Of a stretch of DNA of 55,697 nt, positions 55,146 through 55,697 are shown piece by piece; the stretch's first letter is position 1; every line of letters begins with the position of its first letter. The notes under the pieces were generated by a model. That model was not told the origin of the DNA, searched no databases, and was given only the letters and a program-made list of their open reading frames with translations. The stretch is taken from assembly GCA_016871615.1 (NCBI GenBank), contig VHCX01000019.1:1-55697 (forward strand), written 5' to 3'. Made by a program: the position numbers and the translations under genes. The stretch comes from Verrucomicrobiota bacterium (GTDB lineage Bacteria > Verrucomicrobiota > Verrucomicrobiia > Limisphaerales > UBA9464).

Positions 55146-55697
55146 CTAGCGCTTGAGCCCGAGGGTGGTCTCCAGCATCTCGTCGATGGTCGTGATCAGC
55201 TTGGCGCTGGCCTGATAGCCGCGCTGGAAGCGCGTCAGGTCGGTCATCTCCTCGTCGATCGACACGCCGATGACCGAGTCGCGCTGTCCCTTGAGCAGGT
55301 CCGAGACGACCTTCTGGTCGGCCAGACGCTGGTTGACCGAGGAGAGTTCCCCGCCGAGGCGGCCGACGGCGCGGTTGTAGGCGCCACCGAAGGTCTGGCC
55401 GCCGAGGTCGGCGATGGCTTCATTGCCCAGCTTGGACAGGGCCAGCGCCGTGCGGTTGTCGCCGCGCGCGAAGGAGCCGCCGACCGGCGGTGCACCGGCC
55501 GCCTGCAGGGTGGTCGGGTCGTCGAGCAGGACCTGGTTGACCCGGATGTCCGCCGCCGAGGAACCGAGGAAGAACGCCCGCCCGGTGGTCCCGTCGAGGG
55601 CCAGGCCGGTGGTGTGGATGGCGTTGACCTCGTCGATCAGCGCGGCCGCCAGCTCATCGATGCCGTCGCGCAGGACCTTCAGGGCCCCGTCCCGGGC
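55146..55697 (-). CDS. flgK: Flagellar hook-associated protein 1, C-terminal part (cut by window edge)
   Basis: A frame open to the right edge encodes 183 residues ending at TAG (55146-55148). It reads LRDGIDELAAALIDEVNAIH, then TGLALDGTTGRAFFLGSSAA, later LAAxx-type coils including SSVNQRLADQKVVSDLLKGQ, and ends FQRGYQASAKLITTIDEMLE plus TTLGLKR. The D0/D1 C-terminal helix with QASAK and the terminal DEMLETTLGL is the FlgK hallmark. No start codon lies within the window, so the N-terminal part is missing only because the window ends. It is co-transcribed with flgL. Confidence 0.9.
   Translation of the reverse strand, partial: ARDGALKVLRDGIDELAAALIDEVNAIHTTGLALDGTTGRAFFLGSSAADIRVNQVLLDDPTTLQAAGAPPVGGSFARGDNRTALALSKLGNEAIADLGGQTFGGAYNRAVGRLGGELSSVNQRLADQKVVSDLLKGQRDSVIGVSIDEEMTDLTRFQRGYQASAKLITTIDEMLETTLGLKR

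Overview
The window is very GC-rich DNA with dense coding, strong G/C preference at third codon positions, and few clear Shine-Dalgarno sites. The gene mix suggests an environmental, flagellated Gram-negative bacterium of the Verrucomicrobiota (PVC) type. Supporting genes are a ceramidase-like secreted hydrolase, a CotH-kinase protein, an S46 dipeptidyl-peptidase, a ceramidase/CotH-style secretome, and flgKL. This placement is inferred from gene content only. No insertion sequence, prophage or CRISPR array is visible.

Layout. Positions 1-4.8 kb: a partial plus-strand gene end, then a minus-strand replication/repair operon read dnaX, ybaB, recR, HAD phosphatase. 3.9-7.2 kb: a minus-strand pair (RluA-type pseudouridine synthase and a PpiD/SurA-like periplasmic chaperone) and a peroxiredoxin. 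7.4-13 kb: a secreted ceramidase-like protein divergent from cstA, then hemW coupled to a degenerate receiver protein. 13-22 kb (plus): TylF-like methyltransferase, an Hsp70 paralogue, a membrane-anchored coiled-coil protein, a proline-rich membrane protein, asd with a good terminator, a CotH-kinase protein, glycerate kinase, and tRNA-Gly(TCC).

22.8-32.5 kb (plus) is the most unusual functional block. Five consecutive genes encode two sets of the circularly permuted ATP-grasp / alpha-E / transglutaminase system: separate ATP-grasp and alpha-E genes, a very large transglutaminase-DUF2126 protein, an ATP-grasp::alpha-E fusion, and a second transglutaminase. The families point to ATP-dependent peptide-bond formation paired with peptide cleavage or transfer. 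The substrate is unknown.

32.7-37.1 kb is a damaged RND efflux locus. The inner-membrane pump gene has one in-frame TGA between its two halves. The next ORF starts as a membrane-fusion protein and ends as a TolC-type outer-membrane factor, as if an internal deletion joined two genes. A perfect 25-bp inverted repeat overlaps its stop codon. Directly after it lies a complete recC-recB-recD operon with ATGA overlaps (37.2-46.1 kb).

46.2-55.7 kb: an M29-type aminopeptidase, an N-acetylmuramoyl-L-alanine amidase, an S46 peptidase, and kup. A long kup leader holds a clear ydaO-type c-di-AMP riboswitch. The end of the window carries a PfkB-family sugar kinase, flgL and the 3' part of flgK, cut by the window edge.
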